A DNA stretch of 64,000 nucleotides. Origin: Agrilactobacillus composti DSM 18527 = JCM 14202 (GTDB taxonomy: Bacteria; Bacillota; Bacilli; Lactobacillales; Lactobacillaceae). The stretch is from positions 118,757-182,756 of the forward strand of contig NZ_AZGA01000070.1 in NCBI RefSeq assembly GCF_001436375.1, read 5' to 3'. Below, piece by piece: positions 37,271 to 47,380 of the stretch. Numbering within the stretch: the stretch's first letter is position 1; each line of letters starts with the position of its first letter. The position numbers were made by a program, and so were the translations under genes. The notes below the pieces were generated by a model, which ran no database searches, was not told where the DNA came from, and saw only the letters and a program-made list of their open reading frames with translations.

Positions 37271-38118
37271 GACTGGGGCCACAAAAAACGAATCAAAACC
37301 TTATCCACTGCTTTATTTTCATGTAAACGACTATGTTGGGCCTGGGGTCCAACAAATTTCTTTTCGGTATAAGACTGGGCCCGCTTGGCAATGAGATACC
37401 GTAATGATTGTGACGACGCATTGCTCACATCCCCATCAGAATGGGTACCATCATTTTTATCCCCATAGATGTTCAAAACCCGGACTTGTTTTGGATAAGT
37501 CTTTCTCAATTTAAGTAGCGCCCGATAATCTTTGTCCATGTGGATGGGTTGCCCATTGGCTGCCAACTTCATTTGATTAGGCGCATCATTCATCCCTAAA
37601 ATACCATTAAAGTGACCGGCAATGTCCACTTGTTTGTTTAAAGTGGGTAGTGTTGGATCATTGGTGTTGGCCATTAAATAATACATAATAGCCATATTGC
37701 CCATGGAGTGCCCCACTAAATTCATTTTTTGAAAGTGGTATTGTTTTTGTAAAGCCACGATAACATTTTTGGCCCAGCGGCCGTCTTCATAATAATTACC
37801 ATTCCGATTATTCTGGTAGTTCACCTGAATAATCGGATTTTTAGCATTAGCAGCTAACTGACCCACAAAATGAACATGCCCCTTAGGACTCACATCAGCC
37901 CGGACCACCGTATCCGTGACCCCCGCCGATTTTGCGGCGGTCGTCATCTGGGTCTCAGAATGGTAACTGCCACCCCAGCCGTGGAAAAATAACGTGGGGA
38001 TATTTTGTTGAACATAGGTTGCAGCCTGCGCTTTTTGAATATACAGTTTACCCCCGAATATGGGGATGATACTAACCAGCAGGGCCAGCAGCAACATGGT
38101 CCTCTTTTTAATTAGCAA
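37267..38118 (-). CDS. Secreted alpha/beta hydrolase, DUF915
   Basis: 283 residues. A signal peptide (about 1-33, hydrophobic core LLLALLVSIIPIFGG and AQA cleavage site) is followed by the DUF915 hydrolase core: TLFFHGWGGS, nucleophile in VGHSMGNMA, and GDKNDGTHSDGDV near the C-terminus with the catalytic His in HSRLHEN. The start is TTG at 38118 with GGGGG eight bases upstream; an ATG further in has no suitable spacing. The natural substrate is unknown; esters are likely. It is the third gene of the operon behind MerR-type promoter 2. Confidence 0.88.
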   Translation of the reverse strand: MLIKKRTMLLLALLVSIIPIFGGKLYIQKAQAATYVQQNIPTLFFHGWGGSYHSETQMTTAAKSAGVTDTVVRADVSPKGHVHFVGQLAANAKNPIIQVNYQNNRNGNYYEDGRWAKNVIVALQKQYHFQKMNLVGHSMGNMAIMYYLMANTNDPTLPTLNKQVDIAGHFNGILGMNDAPNQMKLAANGQPIHMDKDYRALLKLRKTYPKQVRVLNIYGDKNDGTHSDGDVSNASSQSLRYLIAKRAQSYTEKKFVGPQAQHSRLHENKAVDKVLIRFLWPQS

Positions 38119-38138
38119 TTGCTTTGCCCCCTTCTCAC

Positions 38139-38684
38139 CTAATTCAAGGTCGACTTAATGACTCTGGCCGGTACGCCCGCCACAATTGTGTTGGGTGCGA
38201 CATCGTGGGTAACCACAGCTCCGGCGGCGATAATTGCATTTTTGCCGATGGTGACCCCGGGTAAAACCGTGGTATTGGCCCCTAACCAAGCATTTGCTTG
38301 GATATGCACCGAATTTAAATATAAACTTTTACGATCCAAGGCATCCTGGGCATGATTCACACTGACGATGGTGACATTGGGACCAATCAATACATCATCT
38401 TCTATGGTAATCCCCCCTAAATCCACAAACATGGCATTGCTATTGATAAATACCCTTTTGCCTAGGGTAATGTGGCGGCCATAGTCACTGCGAAAAGGTA
38501 AATGGATGGTTACGCTGGGGTCAATAACTTGTCCAATGATCTGGCCAACTTGGGCCAAAATCCTGGTTGGTGTCTGATACTGCGTATTCAAAATTTGTAA
38601 AAGCTGCTGATTTTTATCAACAATAGTATCTAAAGCTTTAAATTCGGGACTGTTGGCATTTATATAAGTTACTTTGGTTGTCAT
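38139..38684 (-). CDS. Hexapeptide-repeat O-acetyltransferase (maltose/galactoside type)
   Basis: 181 residues. A left-handed beta-helix with hexapeptide repeats from about 75 to the end (GGITIEDDVLIGPNVTI, then LGANTTVLPGVTIGKNAI, VAPNTIVAGVPARVI). The catalytic histidine is in VSVNHAQD. These enzymes acetylate sugars using acetyl-CoA. The ATG at 38684 has GAGGGAAG upstream. It lies between the small membrane peptide and the hydrolase genes on the same strand. Confidence 0.9.
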   Translation of the reverse strand: MTTKVTYINANSPEFKALDTIVDKNQQLLQILNTQYQTPTRILAQVGQIIGQVIDPSVTIHLPFRSDYGRHITLGKRVFINSNAMFVDLGGITIEDDVLIGPNVTIVSVNHAQDALDRKSLYLNSVHIQANAWLGANTTVLPGVTIGKNAIIAAGAVVTHDVAPNTIVAGVPARVIKSTLN

Positions 38685-38695
38685 AAGCTCTTCCC

Positions 38696-38893
38696 TCACT
38701 TGTTTATCAAATTGCTGCCGTGTAAAATCATTGCTTTGTCTAAGATGGGCCTATCTGCCGGTGTCACGCGGCAAGCCTTATCTTGTACTGACACGGTAAC
38801 GTTATTTTGTAGCTGATTTTTTTGATACAAACCAATTTCACCAATCGTCAATAATACCATCAGCCCCACTATTGTCCAGAACGTTTTCTTCAT
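38696..38893 (-). CDS. 65-residue single-pass membrane peptide, unknown function
   Basis: An N-terminal membrane segment (WTIVGLMVLLTIGEIGLY) precedes a polar tail of 45 residues with one Cys. The ATG at 38893 has AAGGGAAGTG upstream and lies 36 bp downstream of a MerR-type -10 box, so it is the first gene of that operon. I recognise no family. The membrane anchor, and the neighbouring secreted hydrolase, suggest an envelope location. Confidence 0.7.
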   Translation of the reverse strand: MKKTFWTIVGLMVLLTIGEIGLYQKNQLQNNVTVSVQDKACRVTPADRPILDKAMILHGSNLINK

Positions 38894-38928
38894 ACTTTCA
38901 CTTCCCTTTTCTAATACATCGTCATATC

Positions 38929-38959
38929 AGCATAAACCTTAAAGTGGGCTTTAAGGCAA
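38929..38959 (-). promoter_or_regulatory. MerR-type promoter 2 (membrane peptide, acetyltransferase, hydrolase)
   Basis: Minus strand TTGCCT, 19-bp spacer, TATGCT. The dyad CCTTAAAG-CCCA-CTTTAAGG is perfect, 8 bp per arm. Confidence 0.8.
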
Positions 38960-39028
38960 GCCCGATTTATATGGCATCAGTAAGTAAAAATATCGCTCCA
39001 ACCAAAGCAATGTTTTAATTGCCTAAAC

Positions 39029-39775
39029 TTACCAGGGTTGATCCGTGGGGCCAATGGTTAATTCACTGATGTTGGTATCTGCTGGTTGATCAATGGTAAA
39101 TGCCACCACGTTAGCGACACGTTCAGGTGCGATTTGATAGGTCTCATAAACCTGTTGCATCCCTTGTAGAGTTGTTTTGTCATCAATAGTCTGCAGTAAC
39201 TCTGATTGAATTGCCGCCGGATAAATGGTTGCCGTGCGAATATGGGTGCCTTCTTGGGCCGATTCCATTCGTAAGACTTCCATTAAATCACGCACAGCCC
39301 ACTTCGTTGCGCCGTAAACGGCCCCGCCAGGATAAGCCTTTAGCCCCGCCACTGAGCTGGTAGTTATCACATGTCCAAACTTTTGCGCTTTAAATTCTGG
39401 CAATACGGCGGCAATGCCATTTAAGACGCCCTTTAAATTCACATCAACCATGGCCTGCCATTTATCAACTTCAAGGGCTGATAATGGTGAGTTGGGCATC
39501 AGACCCGCGTTTAAAAATATCGCATCCACTCTGCCATATTTGTCTTTAGCTAGCTGGACCAGGGCTTGGTTATCAGCCGGTTTCGTCACATCCATGACTT
39601 GATAAATGGCTTGGCCGCCTGTAGCTGTGATGTCGGCAACAAGCTGGGTCAGTTTAGCTGCTCGTCGCGCCCCTAGAACCAACTTAGCGCCTTTTTGGGC
39701 CAATAGCTTGGCAGTTGCTGCCCCAATACCACTAGAAGCACCGGTAATAATTACAACTTCATTTTGAATCGTCAT
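39029..39775 (-). CDS. Short-chain dehydrogenase/reductase
   Basis: 248 residues. GASSGIGAATA cofactor motif, LNAG, TSSVAGLKAYPGGAVYGATKW with Tyr-x3-Lys. It is very close in layout to the SDR encoded at 40983-41717, suggesting paralogues. The ATG at 39775 has GGAGG eight bases upstream. It has its own upstream region with two perfect dyads, and a terminator separates it from the preceding operon. Confidence 0.9.
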   Translation of the reverse strand: MTIQNEVVIITGASSGIGAATAKLLAQKGAKLVLGARRAAKLTQLVADITATGGQAIYQVMDVTKPADNQALVQLAKDKYGRVDAIFLNAGLMPNSPLSALEVDKWQAMVDVNLKGVLNGIAAVLPEFKAQKFGHVITTSSVAGLKAYPGGAVYGATKWAVRDLMEVLRMESAQEGTHIRTATIYPAAIQSELLQTIDDKTTLQGMQQVYETYQIAPERVANVVAFTIDQPADTNISELTIGPTDQPW

Positions 39776-39801
39776 CAAAAATTCCTCCTTATATTACGTC
39801 A

Positions 39802-39841
39802 CATCAATTTGATGCGTTGAACCAGGTTTTAGCGGTTCAAC
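39802..39841 (-). promoter_or_regulatory. Two dyads before the SDR gene (possible second MerR-type promoter)
   Basis: A perfect 8-bp inverted repeat GTTGAACC-N10-GGTTCAAC (39816-39841) adjoins CATCAATTTGATG (39802-39814). On the minus strand TTGAAC could be a -35 box, with a 19-20 bp spacer to a poor -10 (GCATCA or CATCAA). The geometry resembles MerR-controlled promoters but the sequence differs from the four above. Confidence 0.4.
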
Positions 39842-39924
39842 TAGCATAGTTTTATTATGTGGGCGCGGGGTACTAATGTAAAATACCTATATTTAATATC
39901 TAGTTATGCCTAAATCGAATGATA

Positions 39925-39966
39925 GAAAACAAAAAAATACCGTTCATAGCGTAACGGTATTTCAAA
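39925..39966 (-). terminator. Terminator of the AKR-MerR-SDR operon
   Basis: AAATACCGTT pairs with AACGGTATTT and is followed by seven T residues on the minus strand. Confidence 0.9.
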
Positions 39967-39994
39967 TGATGCTATTCAAATTTTTGAAAGTTAG

Positions 39995-40971
<977 letters not shown>

Positions 40972-40982
40972 AAAGTCACATC

Positions 40983-41717
40983 CTATTCTTGCTGCGTCGG
41001 TCTAATGATAATTTCATTTAATGCTGCATCCGCCGGCAAATCAATGGCCGCTTTAATTGAAGTCGCCACCCGCTCTGGAGAAATCGCATTTTGTTTATAA
41101 TAACCTTCCAATGCTTGTTTGGTGCTTTGATCCGTCACATGGTCCACCAGTTCAGTTGCCACCGCACCTGGGGAAACCACGGTGACACGAACATTACTTT
41201 TAGCGGCCGCTTCTTCTTGACGCAAGGCCTCACTGATCATTAAAACACCAGCTTTGGTGGCACTGTAAACACCGCCACCGGGATGCACCGCATGGGCGGC
41301 CACGGAAGCCACATTGATAAATTGGCCAGATTTTTGAGCCCGCATACTTGGCAAGGCTGCATCAATCCCATACAACAGCCCTCGCAGGTTGACGTCGATC
41401 ATGCGATTCCAGTCGGCAACTTTGCCCTTGATAAATTCAGAATGGGGCATTAAACCGGCATTATTCATCCATACATCGATGTGACCAAACTTGTCTAAAG
41501 CAAGTTTAGCCAATGCTTGGACGCTCTCTAAACTGGTCACGTCAGTCAAGGCATAAACCGCCTTGCCACCAGCCGCTTCAATATCACTGACGATTTGTTG
41601 CAATTTAGCTTCACGCCGGGCGCCTAAAACCAGTAAGTCCCCGTCTTGGGCTAAAAGTTTGGCAGTTGTTTCGCCAATACCACTAGATGCACCAGTAATT
41701 ACAACGACTTTATTCAT
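40983..41717 (-). CDS. Short-chain dehydrogenase/reductase
   Basis: 244 residues. GASSGIGETTA cofactor motif, NNAG, and NVASVAAHAVHPGGGVYSATKAG with the active-site Tyr and Lys. The ATG at 41717 has GAGGAGG upstream; an earlier ATG lies inside that ribosome binding site. It overlaps the end of the MerR gene by 8 bp, so the two are coupled, and the frameshifted AKR gene follows by 11 bp. Confidence 0.91.
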   Translation of the reverse strand: MNKVVVITGASSGIGETTAKLLAQDGDLLVLGARREAKLQQIVSDIEAAGGKAVYALTDVTSLESVQALAKLALDKFGHIDVWMNNAGLMPHSEFIKGKVADWNRMIDVNLRGLLYGIDAALPSMRAQKSGQFINVASVAAHAVHPGGGVYSATKAGVLMISEALRQEEAAAKSNVRVTVVSPGAVATELVDHVTDQSTKQALEGYYKQNAISPERVATSIKAAIDLPADAALNEIIIRPTQQE

Positions 41718-42111
41718 TAATTTTTTCCTCCTCATAAGCTAACTTTTCTTTTTCATAATTCAATGTGTGGTCTTCAAAATGATCAATTTTATAATTCAAA
41801 TATTTAACTGTCTTTTGAATGGCCGCCACTTTGTTTAATAATTCCTCACGTTGATCAATCAACAACAATTTCCGAGCTTCAGTCGTCTGATCCCCTTCCC
41901 GGTACAATTTCACAAATTCGATCAATGCTTCAATGGTCATTCCCGCATTACGCAGAACTTTGATATAAAATACCCAGTTCATATCATGCTCACTATAAGT
42001 GCGATAGCCGCTTTGATTCCGTTCAATGGGTGGCAGTAAACCCAACCGTTCCCAGTAACGCAGGGTATCTTTAGTCAAATCAAATTTTTTAGCAACAGCA
42101 TCAATATTCAT
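41710..42111 (-). CDS. MerR-family transcriptional regulator (AdhR/NmlR-like)
   Basis: 133 residues. The N-terminal winged HTH reads LTKDTLRYWERLGLLPP and SGYRTYSEHDM, followed by FYIKVLRNAGMTIEAL and a coiled-coil dimer helix to about 125. There is no cysteine anywhere; the residue at the position of the thiol sensor of Bacillus AdhR (C52 by my recollection) is valine 52. The ATG at 42111 has GGGGAGG upstream. It sits inside the operon driven by MerR-type promoter 3 and probably controls that promoter and the three others with the same architecture. Confidence 0.9.
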   Translation of the reverse strand: MNIDAVAKKFDLTKDTLRYWERLGLLPPIERNQSGYRTYSEHDMNWVFYIKVLRNAGMTIEALIEFVKLYREGDQTTEARKLLLIDQREELLNKVAAIQKTVKYLNYKIDHFEDHTLNYEKEKLAYEEEKINE

Positions 42112-42132
42112 AATAATTGCCTCCCCTTTGAA

Positions 42133-43011
<879 letters not shown>

Positions 43012-43035
43012 TTAGGCTTCATTCAATTCAAATTC

Positions 43036-43066
43036 ATTGTAACCCTTGGTCTGCACACCAAGGCAA
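43036..43066 (-). promoter_or_regulatory. MerR-type promoter 3 (AKR, MerR, SDR, AKR operon)
   Basis: Minus strand TTGCCT, 19-bp spacer, TACAAT. Dyad CCTTGGT-N6-ACCAAGG. It drives the operon that contains the MerR gene, giving autoregulation. Confidence 0.82.
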
Positions 43067-43132
43067 GCCCTCGATAGTTATTTTCCATTTTATCTGACGC
43101 ATCACGGCACATCCTGCTTAACGAATCGATCC

Positions 43133-43783
43133 TCAATAAACTGGCCGATCTTGGCCCTGGGTATCAGGGTCAGCAATACCAATACTATCATTGGCGGCAA
43201 AACTTGGGTCTGCCACGATCCGTAAAACAACATCCGCAATACTGCGACGGGAGCCAGACACGCCAATATAGGTGTCATGGCGATGAGTGATGGCATATTT
43301 AACCTCAGGGCGGTCATTCAACCAAGGTAGGCGCAAAGTGGTGTAAGTGATCCCAGAATCGGCCAACAGCTTATCGGCCGCAATTGCAGCTGGTAACCCA
43401 CTGTCAACCATTTGGTGATTCCAACGGCCAAATTCACCTGGAACTTCATCGTATAGCCCCAGTAAGCTGGTAGCAATGATCCGTTTGGTACCGGCTGCTT
43501 TGGCAGCAGCAATGACATTTTTAGTGGCAGTATTATTGGAATCATGGTCAACCACAGCGGTGAAAACCATATCCTGACCAACCATAGCTTGTTTCACTTC
43601 ATCAGCATTATCCAGATCAACGTCCAACAATTTCACCCGGGGATTGGTAGCAAGTTCTTGCAAACGATTCGGATTGCGCAAGCCCAGCGTTAGGTGCACA
43701 TCCGCAAATTGAGCTTCATCTAAAATACGGGATTCAACGATCCGGGCAATTTGACCATTAGCGGCTAATATTAATAAGTTCAT
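43133..43783 (-). CDS. NAD(P)H-binding protein, NmrA/SDR-atypical family
   Basis: 216 residues. NLLILAANGQIARIV resembles the N-terminal GxxGxxG-like dinucleotide fold of NmrA/YwnB-type proteins, and ATKNVIAAAKAAGTKRIIATSLLGLYD and TTLRLPWLND follow. The true start is ATG at 43783 with GGAGG upstream; the extra 32 residues of the longer frame come from the promoter region. Its activity is not clear; homologues reduce quinones or bind NADPH as redox sensors. It has MerR-type promoter 4. Confidence 0.85.
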   Translation of the reverse strand: MNLLILAANGQIARIVESRILDEAQFADVHLTLGLRNPNRLQELATNPRVKLLDVDLDNADEVKQAMVGQDMVFTAVVDHDSNNTATKNVIAAAKAAGTKRIIATSLLGLYDEVPGEFGRWNHQMVDSGLPAAIAADKLLADSGITYTTLRLPWLNDRPEVKYAITHRHDTYIGVSGSRRSIADVVLRIVADPSFAANDSIGIADPDTQGQDRPVY

Positions 43784-43853
43784 CGTAATTCCTCCATTTA
43801 ATGGTTCAGTTTGAATGCTGCATCGATTTATTTCTGTCTCACAGCATAGATTG

Positions 43854-43884
43854 ACTATAAACCTTCGTCCGAACTCCAAGGCAA
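43854..43884 (-). promoter_or_regulatory. MerR-type promoter 4 (NmrA-like gene)
   Basis: Minus strand TTGCCT, 19-bp spacer, TATAGT. The dyad (CCTTGGAG and CGAAGG) is imperfect, but the boxes and spacing are identical to the other three. Confidence 0.75.
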
Positions 43885-43934
43885 GCCCCTGTTGTAAATT
43901 AGTTATTTATTTGACCGACTTTTATATGAAGAGA

Positions 43935-43969
43935 CAAAAAAACACCTCTCCCACAGGAGAAGTGCTTTG
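43935..43969 (-). terminator. Terminator of rplM-rpsI
   Basis: AAgCACtTCTCC pairs with GGAGAgGTGtTT around TGTG, then T5 on the minus strand. Confidence 0.85.
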
Positions 43970-43988
43970 AATGATAATATATAAAATA

Positions 43989-44381
43989 TTAACGTTTTGA
44001 AAATTGACTAGCTTTACGGGCTTTCTTCAAACCAGGTTTCTTACGTTCCTTCATACGAGGGTCACGGGTTAACATGCCTGCACGTTTTAAAGGTCCACGG
44101 AAATCAGGATCGACGTCTAATAAAGCACGGGAGATACCATGTCTGATAGCACCGGCTTGACCAGAGAAGCCACCACCGTTAACATTTACCAAAATGTCAT
44201 AGCTACCTGCTGTTTCGGTAATGTCTAAAGGTTGTTTCATATCATTGATTAAATTTTCAAATGGGATGTAATCCACAACGTCGCGGTTGTTGATGGTAAT
44301 TTTACCAGAACCGGGTACGAGGCGAACGCGGGCTACTGAGTCTTTACGACGACCAGTGCCAGAATAAGATACTTGAGCCAC
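43989..44381 (-). CDS. rpsI: 30S ribosomal protein S9
   Basis: 130 residues, full length. [21 protein letters not shown] at the N-terminus and the conserved C-terminal [12 protein letters not shown] tail, which reaches the P site of the ribosome. It follows rplM by 16 bp and shares its promoter and leader. Confidence 0.97.
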   Translation of the reverse strand: MAQVSYSGTGRRKDSVARVRLVPGSGKITINNRDVVDYIPFENLINDMKQPLDITETAGSYDILVNVNGGGFSGQAGAIRHGISRALLDVDPDFRGPLKRAGMLTRDPRMKERKKPGLKKARKASQFSKR

Positions 44382-44397
44382 TATAATTCCTCCTTAA

Positions 44398-44841
44398 TTA
44401 AATTAACTTTGTTAAGTCTAATGCTTCAGGTTTTTGAGCTTCATGTTTGTGATCAGCATCTGCATAAACATGTAACTTCAAGAATTGTTGATGACCCAAG
44501 CTATTTTTAGGTAACATACCCTTGATTGAATTTTCAACCAAGCGCACTGGATTGTTAGCTAATAATTCGCCGGCAGTCTTAGTTTTCAAACCACCAGGGT
44601 GATTACTATGATGATAGTAGAATTTATGAGTTGCTTTGCGACCAGTCAACTTTACTTTGCCAGCATTGATGATGATGACGTTGTCACCTGTGTCAATGTT
44701 AGGTGTGAAAGTTGGTTTGTTTTTACCGCGTAAAATTGATGCAACGACAGCAGATACACGACCTAAGGCGATATCTGTAGCGTCGACAACATACCATTTA
44801 CGTTCAATTTCAGTTGGTTTAGCCATATAAGTTGTACGCAC
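44398..44841 (-). CDS. rplM: 50S ribosomal protein L13
   Basis: 147 residues from a GTG at 44841 with GGAGG nine bases upstream; the ORF extends further 5' through the leader. [36 protein letters not shown] and GMLPKNSLG are diagnostic. L13 is an early assembly protein and, in several Firmicutes, autoregulates through its mRNA leader; a matching hairpin is at 44870-44913. Confidence 0.97.
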   Translation of the reverse strand: MRTTYMAKPTEIERKWYVVDATDIALGRVSAVVASILRGKNKPTFTPNIDTGDNVIIINAGKVKLTGRKATHKFYYHHSNHPGGLKTKTAGELLANNPVRLVENSIKGMLPKNSLGHQQFLKLHVYADADHKHEAQKPEALDLTKLI

Positions 44842-44869
44842 GTTGTATTTCCTCCATTTTTCGAGTCGA

Positions 44870-44913
44870 TGTTTGACACCAGTAAGTTTCCGGGGCTTAT
44901 CGTGGGGCAAACA
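44870..44913 (-). ncRNA. L13 leader (ribosomal protein autoregulatory structure)
   Basis: On the minus strand three nested stems can form: TGTTTG with CAAACA, CCCA with TGG, and TAAG with CTTA around a CCCCGGAAA loop. The position directly before rplM and the layout match the L13 leader described in Firmicutes. No covariance check was done. Confidence 0.7.
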
Positions 44914-44925
44914 ATACCGTTTACT

Positions 44926-44954
44926 AGTTTATCTAATATCCCCCCCTAAGTCAA
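44926..44954 (-). promoter_or_regulatory. Promoter of rplM-rpsI
   Basis: Minus strand TTGACT, 17-bp spacer, TAAACT. The -35 box overlaps the last codons of truA, so rplM-rpsI has its own promoter in addition to read-through from the ECF operon. Confidence 0.65.
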
Positions 44955-45712
44955 TGGGAATTTTCAGATTCATAGTAAACTTTTTTTAAGTACAGGCCAC
45001 TGGCCGGCGCAGTCCCTCTGGCCTGTTGGCGATCCTTGACCTCATATAATCGTAAAAAATCGTGGACATCCCGGCGGCCGTTGCCAATCTCTAATAAGGT
45101 GGCCACTAATATCCGCACCATATTATATAAAAAACCATTGCCATAAAATTCAAATTGGATTTGATTTTGTTCAGGGACAGTCCAAACCTGCGCATCATAA
45201 ATCGTACGAACCTTGTTTTTGATTACCCCACCAGATGCTGCGAAGCTGGTGAAATCATGGGTCCCCTTCACATCTTCTAAGGCCAGTTTGATTTTTGCTA
45301 AATCTAAGGGGTATGGATAATGACCGGCATAGTGCCGGGTAAAAGGATTGGTGTAGTAGCCCCGGTCCACTTTATAAAGATAACGCTTGCCCGTGGTATT
45401 GAATTGGGCATGAAAAGTTTCTGGTACGATGGCGCTGTTTAAAATTTCCGTATCCAGGGGCATTAAAGAATTTAAAGCCTTTAACATATTCTCAGCGGGA
45501 ATATTGCCCGGGTAATCAAAATGGATCACTTGGCCCAGGGCATGGACACCGGCATCGGTCCGGCCGGATCCGTGCACCGTTACGGCGGCCCCCTTGGTCA
45601 TTTTAAAGAGGGCCTTTTCTAAAACGCCTTGGACGGTGCGCTGATTGGGCTGGCGCTGAAAACCAGAGAAATCTGTGCCATCATAGGCCATAGTTAATTT
45701 ATAACGTGTCAT
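44951..45712 (-). CDS. truA: tRNA pseudouridine synthase A
   Basis: 253 residues. Modifies U38-40 in the anticodon stem. N-terminal [16 protein letters not shown], catalytic Asp in [15 protein letters not shown], and [11 protein letters not shown] near the end are all conserved. It starts 8 bp after ecfT and is coexpressed, as in most Lactobacillales. Confidence 0.96.
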   Translation of the reverse strand: MTRYKLTMAYDGTDFSGFQRQPNQRTVQGVLEKALFKMTKGAAVTVHGSGRTDAGVHALGQVIHFDYPGNIPAENMLKALNSLMPLDTEILNSAIVPETFHAQFNTTGKRYLYKVDRGYYTNPFTRHYAGHYPYPLDLAKIKLALEDVKGTHDFTSFAASGGVIKNKVRTIYDAQVWTVPEQNQIQFEFYGNGFLYNMVRILVATLLEIGNGRRDVHDFLRLYEVKDRQQARGTAPASGLYLKKVYYESENSH

Positions 45713-45720
45713 AAAAACTC

Positions 45721-46515
45721 CTAATTTCTTGCAAAGATTAAAGCAGCGGTCAAGACGACCATGACAATAATGGCGATGGTATCAACCGCGTGCCACTGCA
45801 ACACCCGATAACGGGTCCGCTCTGTTTCGCCGTTATACCCCCGGGATTCCATGGCAATCGCCAAATCCCCGGCTCGGGAAAACGTATTGACAAACAAAGG
45901 AATCAAAACGGGGACCATGGCTTTGACTCGTTTCATCAAGCCCCCATCTCCAAAATCAACCCCCCGGGCCCGCTGGGCATTCATGATGGCCATGGTTTCA
46001 TCCATTAACGTGGGGACAAAACGTAAGGCTAAAGAAATCATCAGGGCTAATTGATCAATGGGTAAGTGTAACTTCTTTAACGGATTTAACAACGCTTCGA
46101 TGCCATCGGCAATCATTAACGGTGCCGTCGTCAACGTTAGTAACGTGGACATTAAAATAATCATCATAAACCGTAAAAATACATAAATACTGCTGATGAT
46201 CCCATATTGGCTCAAAGCAAAGGGCCCAAACTGCCAATAAACATGCCCACCACGGGTCAGGAACAGTTGAAATAAGACCGTAATCAAAATCAAGAAGAAC
46301 AGCGGTCGCACACCCCTGAAAAAGAACTTTTGATCCACACCGGATAAAAAGATCACACCCAAGGTAAAGGCGATCATCAACGCATAGCTGGCCACATTAT
46401 TGGCCAAAAAGATAATCGCAATAAAGTAAAAACTTATCAAAATTTTACTGCGGGGGTCCATATGATGGATCCATGTGTCCCCAGGGACAAATCTACCTAA
46501 TATCAGCTTATCCAT
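45721..46515 (-). CDS. ecfT: ECF transporter transmembrane T component
   Basis: 264 residues. Membrane helices fill the first half; the coupling helices carry the ARG motif [14 protein letters not shown] and [15 protein letters not shown] that contact EcfA1 and EcfA2. It is the shared scaffold for S-components such as FolT (8976-9494). One base separates it from ecfA2. Confidence 0.95.
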   Translation of the reverse strand: MDKLILGRFVPGDTWIHHMDPRSKILISFYFIAIIFLANNVASYALMIAFTLGVIFLSGVDQKFFFRGVRPLFFLILITVLFQLFLTRGGHVYWQFGPFALSQYGIISSIYVFLRFMMIILMSTLLTLTTAPLMIADGIEALLNPLKKLHLPIDQLALMISLALRFVPTLMDETMAIMNAQRARGVDFGDGGLMKRVKAMVPVLIPLFVNTFSRAGDLAIAMESRGYNGETERTRYRVLQWHAVDTIAIIVMVVLTAALIFARN

Positions 46516-46516
46516 T

Positions 46517-47380
46517 TCACTGCTCCGTCTCTGTCAACTGTTTTGTAATAAGATCAACCAATTCTGCTTCTTTCAAGGGTAAAGTAGGTACCTTAAACCC
46601 CTGTTGGCGCATTTTCAGCGCAAACTGGGTGGCTTTAGGTAATCCCAAGCCATGGTCCAGCATAAATTGATAATCGTTAAAAATTTCTTGGGGCGTGCCA
46701 GATTTGATCAACTGCCCCTGCTCTAAAATGAAGACGTGCTCGGCAAAATCAGCCACGTCATCCATTTGGTGGGTCACCAAAATAATAGATAACCCCCGTT
46801 TTTCATGTAATTCTAAAAACAGGTCCATCATCGCTTGGCGACTCTTAGGGTCTAGGCCGGCTGTGGGCTCGTCTAACACCAAGATATCTGGCTTGAGGGC
46901 CAGTACCCCGGCAATGGCTACCCGACGCATCTGGCCCCCAGAAAGGTCAAAGGGCGACACGTCGAAGTATTTTTCATCTAAGCCCACCGTGGTCAACATT
47001 TCTCGGGCAATCTCCAAAGCTTCAGCTTGTGTCGCCCCAAAATTCATTGGCCCGAAAGCAATATCTTTCCCCACGGTCTCTTCAAACAACTGATGTTCCG
47101 CAAATTGAAAAACAATCCCGACTTTTTTACGGAGGGATTTTAAGTTTTTATTATTTGTCTCGGCGGTGATCACCCGAGAATCAATTTGTACTTCCCCGTG
47201 ACTGGGTTTTAAAAGCGCATTCAAGTGTTGGAGTAATGTTGATTTCCCACTACCTGTATGGCCAATAATGGCCGTATAGCTATTATCGGGGATAGTCAAC
47301 GAAATATTCTTCAACCCTGCCGTGGCAATGGGAGTTCCTAAATCATAAAAATAATCTACATTTTTGAATGTAATTGCCAT
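46517..47380 (-). CDS. ecfA2: ECF transporter ATPase A2
   Basis: 287 residues. Walker A GHTGSGKST, Q loop in VFQFAEHQLFEE, signature DLSGGQMRRVAIAG, Walker B ILVLDEPTAGLDP and H loop THQMDD. The Q-loop residues and the longer C-terminus identify the A2 type. Its start overlaps ecfA1 by 25 bp, so translation is coupled. Confidence 0.95.
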   Translation of the reverse strand: MAITFKNVDYFYDLGTPIATAGLKNISLTIPDNSYTAIIGHTGSGKSTLLQHLNALLKPSHGEVQIDSRVITAETNNKNLKSLRKKVGIVFQFAEHQLFEETVGKDIAFGPMNFGATQAEALEIAREMLTTVGLDEKYFDVSPFDLSGGQMRRVAIAGVLALKPDILVLDEPTAGLDPKSRQAMMDLFLELHEKRGLSIILVTHQMDDVADFAEHVFILEQGQLIKSGTPQEIFNDYQFMLDHGLGLPKATQFALKMRQQGFKVPTLPLKEAELVDLITKQLTETEQ

